Shown here: piece by piece, positions 13,901-24,700 of the stretch
Layout of the letters: each line of letters opens with the position of its first letter
Position numbering within the stretch: the stretch's first letter is position 1
NCBI GenBank assembly: GCA_905147135.1
Contig: LR990050.1
Location: 15,808,001-15,872,000, forward strand
From: Blastobasis lacticolella
Lineage: Eukaryota > Arthropoda > Insecta > Lepidoptera > Blastobasidae
Direction: 5' to 3'
Length of the DNA: 64,000 nt
Notes under the pieces: model-generated
The model's database searches: none
The model's input: the letters and a program-made list of their open reading frames with translations, nothing else
Told to the model about the DNA's origin: nothing
Translations under genes and position numbers: made by a program

Positions 13901-16900
13901 TACGCACATATCTTAACCGGATTTTAATTTAGTATCACTGCCATCCGAATTAAATTATTAAAAATTAGAATAAAATTGCTGCTGGATATCCTATAAATAA
14001 ATAAATAAATAAATCATGACGACGTCAGACGTTCGCGTGTGAGCGGTTCCCTGCGGAAGGGGCCCATTACACATCACCCCTTCGCACTAATAAAGGGGTA
14101 ACAAATAACGAAATTGTAAACTAGTATTTAAACACCCACTATCCTGCGGTGCAGGTGCATGCACCGTGTATTTCTTTTGTGCTATTTAAATTTTTCATTA
14201 TTTTAAATGTGTTGATAACTTGATAGCATAGCCTCCAAAATGAAGGAGGCTATGGTTGATAGGTTTAATTACTAGACCACAAAGCAAGAGATAGTAAGAA
14301 AATATATTTTTATGTCTCTTTAGTATTAGTATTTGATCGCGCAAACTTCCATAGAACCTTTCTTAATAATTTAATTGCACAAATAAAAACTTGCGATACA
14401 TATTTTGTTATCAATCACCACATCGGCGGCGCTATAACGCTAGCTCTCCTTTTAGAGTTCCCGTGACATGAGCTCTGCAAACAAATTGGCTAATTCTTTC
14501 CCCAAGCTTTTGCTTTTACATGATAGAATTACTTCGTAGTTATAGTCGGTAAACTAATTCTATCTTGATCATTGAGAGAGATGATCACCATGACAAATTT
14601 TGATAAATTATTGATTTTCGCAAAGGCGCGTCGAGGCGAGGATCGTCGGTGGCCGTGTGATTACGGTATCCGACTCGTAAGCGAGACGTACCGGATTCGA
14701 ATCCTACTGCGGATAGGTACCAATAACTCTATTCTGAGTTATGTACATTAGTTGATTATAATAACCGATGCTCTTAACCATGATATTATCTGGTCATGTT
14801 TCCCTGGTGACAGGGTCACGGTGATCAGATGGCAGTCGCTCCACTATAATAATCTGCTCTGCCAAATCCTGGACCATGGTCTAGGCAGCTCCCAAGCTCT
14901 CGTGTACCAGAGCACAACTGGGACATTAACGGAAAGACGATTATTTACTCAAAAAATTCCTCAAAAAATGAGAGTCATGGGAGAGTAGATTAGGAGTTAG
15001 AGAGAAAGAGTAAAAAATATTTTTTCTATCACCAGATCGGCGGCGCTATAGTGCTCGGCGTGGGCATCTGGGTGTGGACCAGCCGCTCCTTCTCGAGTGC
15101 CCTACTCAACAACAACCTGTTCGTGGCGTCAATGGCCGCCGTGGTCTGCATGGGCGCGGCCGTGATGCTGCTGTCGCTGCTGGGCTGCTGCGGCGCCGCG
15201 CGCGAGGTCAAGTGCATGCTGCTCACGGTATGTGGAGCACCCTGGGCCACGGTCCGAAGGCCCTTTTCGATCGATCGGACGATCAAGATTTTTATTTACG
15301 GCTGAATCGATTGATCGGATAATGAGGATTTATCAGTCTTGTAGTTATACTATCAGACGACGGGATTTTGAAAATTCATCTTGTTAGATCGATTGAACTA
15401 CGAGATCTTTAAATGTACTCCGGTCGATACAATGTATTCTGATGGAATATTGTGGGAGCATAGAGAATTGGCCGTGTGGTGTCCGGCAAGAGTAGAATAG
15501 CACCAACCCCGTTTACTCATGGGTGTCGTACAAGGCGACTAATGTTTTCGAGGCAAAAGATCAGTCTCCGTAGTCTGGAATGGGCAGCAGCATTTTCCAT
15601 TGTTATATTTAAACACTGCGATCTCCAACCCGCCTACCAAGCGTGGAGATTATGGCAATAACCTCCCCTTTCGTGGGAGAGGCCCTAAGTCCTGCAGTGG
15701 ACTGATACGGGCTGTGATGATGATGATGATGATGATAGAGAACGTATCAATTCATTATTTCATGTTCCAACCACTCTCTCTAGAAGGTAAGGCGAGGCGA
15801 CGCGAGAGATTGTGGATGGCCCTTTCGCCACACCTCGCGTCGCCTCAGTCCCGTAGCGGCTTTTATCGCGCGCGATATAATTTTGTGTCTCGCTTACGTC
15901 AACTCAAAATGAGATCTAGCTAGCTATCCCTATATCCCGTCATGCTACGGGTCCCAATCTTAGTAAATTGTGAGTCTTTTCAACTAAAACGTATTTCAAT
16001 ACAAAAACGATACAATGATAAAACATCAGTAGTACTACCACGAGTGAAAAAAATGGCCTGTAGTACTAGCGGTAGTACCACGGGTAAGTTTTGAAACAAT
16101 GACCGTGACGGGCGCATCAGTGTTTGTCTTATCGTCATAGTTGCCCTAAAGTATAGGTAATTCCACTTTACGCCACATTAAATTTACCATTACCGCGCTC
16201 AAAAGTTCACTGTTATCGTAACAGACACGCACGGTTGCATGCAAAACAGGAAACACGAACGATTAGTATTGTCATTTCGTGTTAAAATGTTGTAAAAAAA
16301 GGAACAAACTGCTGGCTGGAGGTGTAAACACAACGCCCTAGTTTACCTTTATGACATAACAAATTTCAATACTAACTAGATTCGATAGAACTTATCACTT
16401 ACTATACATATAATACTAATAATCATATATTATAAAACAAAGTCCCACGCTGCGTCTGTCTGTCTGTCTGTTCACGATAAACTCAAAACAGACTGAACTT
16501 ATTTTCATGCAGTTATCAGTATCAGTTAGAGAATTTCTTTTGGATGGTTTATATGTATAATATATGTCACAGTCTTGGCGTTAATATCCCGGTTGTGCTC
16601 TCGCGTACGATATTAAAGTGGAACGACTGCCATCTAACCTCCATAACCTTGCTACTAGGGGAATCTGACTACATTGAATCATGGTTACACGTTCAGTCGC
16701 TACGTTTCATTACGATGTTTTCCTGCACCGTAAGAGCATCAGTTAGAATTCAACTAATGTACATAACTCAGAAATGAGGCATTGGTATATGGCCGTAGCA
16801 GGATTCGAACCCCTCTTGCTTACGAGTCGAATACCGTAACCGCTCGGCCACCGACGCTCCACATATTACAGTAAAGAAAAGCCGGGCAACCAGTGCGAAG

Positions 16901-19781
16901 CCGGGGCGGGTCGCTAGTTTGGTACTAACTCCCAAACGGGTCCCGTTGAGTGTAAACACACGTTTTTGTGTACAATAAAGAATTTTATGAAAATTATTTT
17001 CTTTTTATACCACCAAGGTGGCAAACACGCTTACGGCCTGTCAACCTTAACTGCACAAATACCATTCAACAACGTGAAATCCACTACTGGCCCTCTCACT
17101 TACACTTTCAGTACTACATCCTGGTGTTCATCATCTTCGTGGTGATGCTGGTGGGAGGGATCCTGCAGTTCGTATTTCGGGAGAAGGTCCAGACCAGCTT
17201 GGATCGCGAGATGTATGCGGCGATACCCAACTATGGCCAGCCAAATAAGCCAGAGTACACGAAGGCCTGGGACACCACCCAGACGTACTTGCAATGTTGC
17301 GGTGTGAGGAATTATAAGGACTGGAACGACAACCTGCCCGAGAGCTGCTGCAAAGAGATCTATCCTGGACAGGTAGTGTTTTAATCTTTTTTTTTAATTC
17401 ATACGGTAGGCAAATAGGAAAGCGGGCTAACTCCGGTCACTGCTGTGACCCTAATTGGCGAGGTTAAAACCAGAGTGACGTTTTTACCATAATTAATTTA
17501 ATACAATACAATACACAGAAAAATCATAATTTTTCCATGGCACACTGATCTAAACGCTCTTGGTAAAAATGTCACTTAGATCACCCTGGTTCCAACCTCG
17601 CCAATTACCGCCGATACAGAATCGCAACAAGATTTTCGCTGTCAGAGATTTAAGAGTACTGTCTTATTGCAGACGGCAGGGCAATGAGATTGGAGCTGTG
17701 TATTTTATTAGTTCATACTATGACGGTTAAAAGATTAAAAATAATTACTACGGCAAAAATATTTTATTTAATGTCTGAGGGACACCCAAACGTCGTTACC
17801 AATAGCACGTATGACTCAACCGATGGACTTGAGTCTTTTTAGGATGGACGATTTTACCATATATATTCGTGCTGAGCAGGCGAATTGGAAATCCTTGAAA
17901 AACAATAGAAAATGCTGCTATCCATTTTCCAGTTTACAAACGTTCAATCCTCCTATCGCGTTTACATATACTTATATTTGATCATATTCTGAATGGATTT
18001 GTGCATTTCTATTCGGTCGTAATTTTTCGTTCGTCCTCGAAATTTCTCTTGTCATTTCTGTAATTGCTTTGATATTTGTTATAGCGTTGGAATGGTTAAG
18101 TAACCTATTGTGTATGTATTAGGATTGAAGATTGCTTGCATCCGTAACACAGTGAACTCACGTCTCTGGGGAACGCGGATTGACATTGTTCTTATCGACA
18201 TTCCAGCGGCTGGACTGCCGATCGTCGCAGAATCCGACCAACATGTACACCGAGGGCTGCCTCACCAAGACCATCCAGTTCCTGCGGGAGGACGCAGTCT
18301 ATATCGGCGTTGTCGCCATCATCGTCGCGCTCACTATGGTAAATACCTATATCTACCCTTATATCCGACTCGAAGGACCAAGTAGCAACGAGTTTTGTAA
18401 ACGAAATCCAAGAAGTAAAGAAAAATGCAATTTCACTTTATTGTCTACTAAACAGAAGTTGGTGGCAGTGGTTGGTGACAGTATAATGTACAAGCTTTTT
18501 TTTCGATTTCGTAGCGGACAAAAAACCGGGTAAACACTTTAAACGTTTGACAATATTTCTTCAAAATCCGTGCGAGGTTTAGGCGTTAAATCATAACAGT
18601 GCGAATTTCACGATTAAACCTCTGCTCTGTATTTGTATGGATATCTGCTGTATGGATATTTGACCGGCATCTCACTTGGAGGCTTTGGTTACTCTCAAAC
18701 AAGTTACAAGTGTACAATTGTGTTATGTTTCGAGCCAGTTCAGCATACCTAAGCAGTGCAGTAGGTACATCAAATGTCGCGGCCATAAAACGAACAATTT
18801 ATTGCCTAGGATAAAGTATATAGTAGGATGTAGTGCAATCTAGTGACTAGAATAGAGATAGGAATGAGGACATGTAGAAATAATAAATGTCAGGAGATTA
18901 ACGAAAAAGATATATATGGCAGGAGTAAATGAAATGGTCGAAAAGGGAAGACGTACGTATCATGATCAAATCGATAATATTTTAAATAAAGGTCAAGTCA
19001 AGAGTACCCTAATCCGACGTTCATATATGAAAAGGTTAAGTAACGAATGTGGAAGAAGCAAGAAAGATTTGTCAGGACCGTAGCAAGTGAAACGATGTGA
19101 TCTGTAAGGGTTTCTCTTATGGGAAAAAGTGACATTATGTATGTATGTATATAACTGTCTGTCCAAACTGACTTGTCCTGTTAGATTCAGGAAATTATGT
19201 ATTTAAATGGATATTGTGCAGCAGTATTAGTTGAAATTCACATTCTATGTATTTCTTGTATAATTCAAGACATATATTCACAATATACGTAGCGTGATTG
19301 ATACAGCAAGTCGTAATTTTGAGCATTGTTTGTTCACCAAATAAGACAAATCAGTTTAAACAGATCATAGGTATGTATTTAGATGTGGTATCAAAAAGAC
19401 CGTAAGAGACACGCTGTCATTTTTGTGACAGTCTTTATAGACACTTATGTGTCACTTACTAAAATTATTGAATTTTATGCCGGCTGTGTGCTATTGTTGG
19501 CCAAAGCGGGCTACATAATACTCTTGAAAGCGGTTTGTAAATGAGTGCACAATAAAAAAATATTGAGCGTCGAAACTTTTCCAAACGGTCTGATTATCTT
19601 GTAGCGAAAGGTTTCAAGGTGAGACTTTTTTCTGGGAAATTGGCGGCCAGGACCACCGCCCATGGCAAAATCTTCTTGGTTGGAACTTTAAATCCATTTG
19701 TCATTTAAATAATTTCGACGTTTTTTGTTTCAGTTGCTGGCACTAATATTTTCGTGCGGATTATTCGTCAAAATAGAGTGA
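10919..19781 (+). CDS. Tetraspanin (gene 1), complete, 5 coding exons
   Basis: Four-pass membrane protein that organises membrane microdomains with partner receptors. Exons: 10919-10996, 15036-15227, 17112-17372, 18207-18338, 19734-19781 (stop TGA); all introns are phase 0 with GT-AG ends. The product is 236 aa, the usual tetraspanin size. Cysteines CGRC near the N terminus are likely palmitoylation sites. TM1 spans exons 1-2, TM2 is in exon 2 and is followed by GCCGA, TM3 is at the start of exon 3, and TM4 spans exons 4-5. The large extracellular loop has the family signature CCG (152-154), SCC (169-170), C181 and EGC (C195), giving three disulfides. The start is the first ATG after the acceptor at 10911, so at least one non-coding 5' exon lies upstream. 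The C-terminal tail is very short (FVKIE). The exact subfamily was not assigned. SINEs and other repeats fill the 4-kb first intron. Confidence 0.92.
11507..11832 (-). mobile_element. tRNA-derived SINE (family A), best preserved head
   Basis: On the - strand it begins GAGCGTCGGTGGCCGAGCGG, an intact A-box region, and has a B box GGTTCGAATCC about 50 nt on. The usual body blocks follow, and the tail is toward 11510. It lies in tetraspanin-1 intron 1. This is the best copy from which to define the family. Confidence 0.9.
11840..14640. other. Tetraspanin-1 intron 1 sequence with repeats
   Basis: No exon is supported. It holds a fragment of family C at about 13495-13560 ('gatggaaagcggccaccg'), a family-D palindrome-bearing repeat at about 12955-13050 (contains CGACCATGGTCGCAC), a block at 13120-13320 that recurs at 40010-40180 ('agaaagctacattatcaga'), an (AAAT)n run at 13996-14014 and a short hairpin at 14228-14255 (CATAGCCTCC arms). 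Confidence 0.5.
14413..14442 (+). repeat. Echo of tetraspanin exon 2 start
   Basis: The phrase ATCGGCGGCGCTATA, preceded by 'atcacca', also opens the real exon 2 at 15036. Here the acceptor AG is replaced by AC (cacATCGG against cagATCGG) and similarity fades after about 30 nt. It is most simply a small local duplication of the exon edge, not a usable exon. Confidence 0.6.
14644..14932 (+). mobile_element. tRNA-derived SINE (family A)
   Basis: The head at 14646-14725 has the B box GATTCGAATCC. The body contains the 'ttctgagttatgtacatta' and 'cagatggcagtcgctccact' blocks, and the tail has 'agagcacaactgggacatta'. The middle 'gtgagggaaaacatcgtg' block is deleted. It lies in tetraspanin-1 intron 1. 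Confidence 0.85.
15472..15738 (+). repeat. Dispersed repeat family B, copy 2
   Basis: Full-length-like copy ending in (GAT)n at 15716-15737. It lies in tetraspanin-1 intron 2 and is very close in sequence to the reverse copy at 26398-26605. Confidence 0.85.
16436..16920. mobile_element. Helitron-like element with nested SINE
   Basis: 16436-16565 carries the phrase set of Helitron-like non-autonomous elements (a CTGTCTGTCTGTCTG run, then 'agagaatttctttt'). A family A SINE in - orientation occupies 16573-16860 with its tRNA head near 16860. The stretch closes at 16885-16918 with GCGAAGCCGGGGCGGGTCGC followed by TAGT, a typical Helitron 3' end. The SINE therefore appears to have inserted into an older Helitron-like copy. 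Confidence 0.6.
18890..19130 (+). mobile_element. LINE 3' coding remnant
   Basis: Conceptual frames give a run reading like the C-terminal region of non-LTR retrotransposon ORF2 (NRRSYMKRLSNE then GRSKKD). It lies in tetraspanin-1 intron 4 and is followed by (ATGT)n at about 19137-19150. It is short and degenerate; the clade is uncertain. Confidence 0.5.
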
Positions 19782-19899
19782 CCGCGAGTGTACATTCGAG
19801 GACATTCCGTGACTAGATGTGACCGTGACCGTTCGCACCTGTGCGTGTGGCCCTGCTTGGTGTTGTGTATGTGCATTTCTATTTATATTGCAAATTTTC

Positions 19900-19905
19900 A
19901 ATAAA
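19900..19905 (+). terminator. Polyadenylation signal of tetraspanin gene 1
   Basis: AATAAA lies 119 nt after the tetraspanin stop codon, followed by a TG/T-rich stretch (caatttggtgttagt), which suits a cleavage site. The implied 3' UTR is about 140 nt. Confidence 0.6.
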
Positions 19906-19929
19906 ATCTTCAATTTGGTGTTAGTATTG

Positions 19930-21210
19930 CTTTTATTTAACACACGACGGCACCGAACATTTACAAATTGACGTCACACAGGGACTAGACACAACTTATT
20001 TACTACGCGATTCATCACAACCGGATAATACTGTAGGTACTATTAGTACAAGTACCTACGTAAGTATGCTGCAGGATAATAAATAAATCCCACGACGATT
20101 ACAAATGCCCGTATCATAAGAGACGAAAATATCACGATTTTCGTAATAATTTTTAGAGTTAATTTCTTGAAAGGTGATTTCTTGGATTGTGATGAAAATA
20201 AACGCTTCGAAATTACGATGATTATTCGTTACCCACTGGTCGAGTTTTAGTTGATTTTGTTGGAAGTTACGTTTTTCATGAGAACATCGTTATCACTGCA
20301 AATCAAATTTGCTTCTGCGGTGTCTTCATCAAGGCCAAATACCTAAAAAGAAATGACTATTAATATAAAAAATACAATGTAATATTTCCCACTCACAAAA
20401 GATGTAACACAAAAAATTCTTTACCATGAATACTTCACTCATAATCTACTATAAGGAGCTTCGTTACATTTAACGACTGTGTTAAATAACTCTGTGTGCA
20501 ATGATGCCCATCACTGTTATATAAAGCCAATCTTGGAGATTTTCGGTATAGCTTAAAGCTAACATTGAACTTAATTAAGAAAGTTTCATGATCCATCTAC
20601 AAACTCGCTGTTGAAAGAAAAATAATTGTAAACGCACTACATTCGGTTGTGTGTAGTAGGATGTGCCGCTGGCGCAAGAAATTTTAGTTTCTTATGATTT
20701 TGAATCGTTATGTAAGTCTCAAAAACATTGTTAAGCCGTACCAAGAACATATGAGGTGGCGCCATATTGCGGAATTTTTTAGAACTCATTTCTTACACTT
20801 GCAATAGTAAATAACAGCGCTCCGTGGTAACAGTAGCTCACTCTTGACACTCTTCGCTGACCTCATTATTCCTGGTAAGGCTTTAATACCTACATAATTG
20901 GTCAGACATTCAAAGTGGCGCCAGCAACGGCAGGAAGCAGATATAAGAAAGCAAGTATGAAGCCCTACGTCATCTATATGTCATACGAGTTAAATGTAAT
21001 ATGTCAAACTTAGTAATTGGCTGTATAAGTTTGTATTTATATTGATATGCATCTGGATGTAATAGCTGATAAGTTTGCAATAAATAAATAAATAAATAAA
21101 ATAAAATAAATTGTGTAAGTTTTGATCTCCGTCATTTTACGAAACCTACCTTCAAACAACTGAATTTCGGAATGAATTTTGCGTCGTCGTATGAACTAAA
21201 TCGTCCTTTT
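19930..21210. other. Intergenic stretch between two convergent genes
   Basis: Tetraspanin 1 (+) and the CFAP97-cyclophilin gene (-) end toward each other here. A possible two-exon mini-ORF lies at 20248-20442 on the - strand (see findings). An (AAAT)n tract at 21079-21113 looks like the tail of a retroposon. No other coding signal is seen. Confidence 0.5.
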
Positions 21211-21212
21211 TA

Positions 21213-21430
21213 TACAGGGTGTATAAAGACCGCTAGCATTAATTGAAACCCCATATTCTACCCATGAAGCTGAACAACTTTCCTCAAGAAACATACCCGC
21301 GGAAACTCAGTTTAGGCAGATAACGAAATACTTTGAAAAAAAAAAGTTGTATCTTTGTACTAAAAATATCAAGTATCGATAACTACATATGAGGTTTCAA
21401 TTAATGCTAGCGGTCTTTTTACATCCTGTA
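21213..21430. mobile_element. TIR-type MITE, 218 bp
   Basis: Near-perfect terminal inverted repeats of about 38 bp, beginning TACAGGGTGTATAAAGACC on the left and TACAGGATGTAAAAAGACC on the opposite strand at the right. The interior is AT-rich and non-coding. The ends sit in TA-rich context, compatible with Tc1/mariner-type target duplication. It lies just downstream of the CFAP97-cyclophilin gene. Confidence 0.85.
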
Positions 21431-21790
21431 TGAAATCGATTCGAGAGCTGCGTAAATTCGTCCCATTAATTGGACAACATTTCATCAATTTTATTTTACA
21501 ATGTGAAATTTCTACAATAGGTAAGTATGTTACCTAATGAACATTAAAAATTTACCGGTACCTAGTCATATAGCTATTAAGTTGCACCCACCAATCTACT
21601 CACTCTTTGTTAACTGGTTGGCTGATTGTTAAACTACAAATAGACAAAATGACACTCGTTTGTGAAACTGATGAGTTTCATGACTCTTCAGTGCTTTGCT
21701 CCATGTGGCGAAGCAATACGTACCATATTGCTAAGCTTTAAAGCTTATTAAAAACATTATATCGAAATATCTCTGCTTTCGTATTCTCGT

Positions 21791-24700
21791 CTAACGCCTC
21801 CTAGATTCAGGGAACTTGATAGTGTTCCTGGCGCCCTTGTGGAACTCCCCGGATTCGTCGTAGTGGCCGCAGTGCCGGATCACGATGTCCGTCTGGGGGG
21901 TGCCCAGCGGCAGCCCCTGCGCGCTGATGCGGTCCACCACCTGCGCCGGCCCGCCTACCACCTGTAATATAGTATTTACAGATGTCCGCGTAAATAGCAC
22001 TCATCGGCCAGTTGTTACATGGTAGAATTACTTGTCTGAACAGTCGCTATAGCTCGTGGGCGTATTAAAAAAATAATGCCAACTAGTACAAAAATAACAA
22101 CAAGAATAAAGACAAATTAAAAACTTACCCGACCAAAGACCACATGTTTTCTGTTAAATTGTGGTAGAGGTTTGAATATCAAATTGAAATGTCCGCATAC
22201 TTCATTGGACGGTGTGACCACCATAGACATTACACCTGAAGAAATGTTTGCTCCAATTAGGTTATTTCGGAAAGTAACAACATGAAGTACTTAATGGGAA
22301 TTAATTTTCTGATTATTCTGATAATTTTAATAGATGGCGTTGATCAGACGCGATTTTCACGAATTAATCAAAACGAGACCGAGTATAAAAAGGTAGACAT
22401 TTTCTTTTTATTGTCAGGAACTTACAACACAACTTACGTATTATCTTTTCACGAAATATATTTTCGAGTAACTTCGGCAATCCTTAAAGTACTTGAAAAT
22501 CCTGCCTAAGCAACGCCATCTAGTGAGGCGCGCCGAATTACACTATCTACCAGAAAAGCGCCCACTGCAAAAGTTGGAATTTAATTCAAATTCAAAATCA
22601 TTTATTCGGATTAGGTTTCGACGAAACACTTATGGGCGTCACAACATAACAGTAAAAACACTTAAATGTAGATCTTAAATACTAATTTCTACATACAAAA
22701 TTAGATATATTTTAAATTTAAAAATCTGATATAATATTTTAAATTTCTGAACACAACTAAGTAAGCAAGCATTGGTGCTTGGTGTTCGTTCCGACGAACT
22801 TCTTTGGCTTGACATGACCTACTATTGGCACAACCTTACCTGGCATAGAGTGGGTGAGGTCATAGTTCTCGGCTCCCATGGGCTCAAATGCGCCTTCGGG
22901 AAGATAGCAGCCAAAGCCGTTGTTCTTCGTCACGTCACCAAAGCAACAGTACAGCCCGGGAACGATCCTGCAAGCGCCCAATAATGCATGCTGAAAGGAA
23001 CTGCAGTAATTTATGCTGTCATAATAACTGCGTACGTACACCTATATAGGTTGTAGCGGGAGCGGAGGGTGAAGTATAACTTCTTCTACCCCCGCCCCAT
23101 CGGTCAATGAATCAAGAAACGTGGCCTTGTTATCACGGAAAAAGGTCTCTGTCATATTTGTGTTTTGGTGGGATTTCTTTCACCACACACTGTTCTTTAC
23201 GTAACTACCCAGTCCTGTACTAGAGCTCGTCTAAGCTGAAATGATGCGCCCCACTATCGCATTAACGCACACAAGCAAATTTAAAATATGGACGCAATAC
23301 ATATACAAATGCCGTTGTAATTGGTCATTCAGTTGCCGGTAAGACGTAAGACTCAAACGTAGGAGCACGCGTCGTTCGATTGGAGCAGTCGACGCTCCCA
23401 CGCAGATGAAGTGTCGTTATTAATATTTGCACTCATACATCGAAATCAACTAATTAAGTAGTGGGGCGCGTCATTTCAGCTTAGACAAGCTCTACCTATA
23501 GTCCTACAGTATATATCAAAGTCATCATCACCTGCGGATGGGCATACAAACAGGAGTCGGTAAGTACAGATAAGGACGCCTATGTTATTATGCTTCTTCA
23601 CCTGAATATCTTGGTGCCGGTGTAAGCGTGGCCGTGGGCGTCGCCACTCAGCAGCAACATGAACAGCTGGCAGGTCCGCGGCACGATGTCGTCGAACAGC
23701 TCCACCACCACGCGGCCGATCATTGAGCCGTGCTTTACCGCCAGGTCGAACACCACCCTAGATAGAACCACACTAGCGTCATAATGACTAGTCTTCACGT
23801 CGCCTTACGCATTGGCGATACTTTTGCTGTTGCTAATGTCTATAGTGGTGACCACTTTCCATCAGGTGACCCGCTTGCCTGTTTGCCTACCGTATGATAC
23901 AAAATAATAATAATGAGCGTACCCAGATCGGAGAGCAGCTTTAAGGCACATCGTTAGTTGGTTAAGGCATACCTACATATCAGTGTCGGATCCGTTGGTT
24001 TTCGGTTAAGCCTATTAGCGTTCTGTGTGCGGTATTTCCTACTACAACGCTCACACAACAACTTCGTAACGGTACCGCCTCGCATCGCAAGCGGCCTCAT
24101 GCCAATAGATTGACTTTGTCACATTCTCTCCTCCACACCGCTCCGTTTTTAAATAAACGGCATATATGAAAATTACAATCGATTTATACCTATTCCTGCT
24201 GACCCGTCTTCGTTACATATTCTAAACCAAATATTTGGTCTCTCCGGATCATCATTATCATCCTGGCTAGGGTTGATGGGTTAAATCTCGGTTTCCTTTA
24301 AGGCAACACGGTTGGTCTCTCCGGATATTCGTATAAACAATACTTGCCTAGTGCGATTAGATCCTGGAGTTTTGTCGAAAGCAGGATCGCGCATGTGAGC
24401 ATCTATCCTTTCGGTACGGAACAGTATGAAAGGATGACTGAAACAAAAGCCAAATATTTTTCAGAGTCAGGGAAAAATAACGAGCGACTGTAGCTCGTTC
24501 TTTTTCCTTGACTCTATTTTTTATGTATAACATATTCACACTTCCGTTTCACCGCCATTATTTACTTATATTAGATATAGAATAAACGCTAAAATTAGTA
24601 TTGTATGGCGGTCTGCCACTTGTTATTTAGGGCCGGGATAAATATTGCTGATTCCCTTTATTACTGATTTAAAAAAATGTATTGCCTACACATAGTTGTG

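Noticed and set aside
22757..23041. Upstream extension of cyclophilin exon 6 (HALLGAC before RIVPG)
   Set aside because: The acceptor at 22968 matches the phase of exon 5 and the cyclophilin alignment; the earlier acceptor gives a stop.
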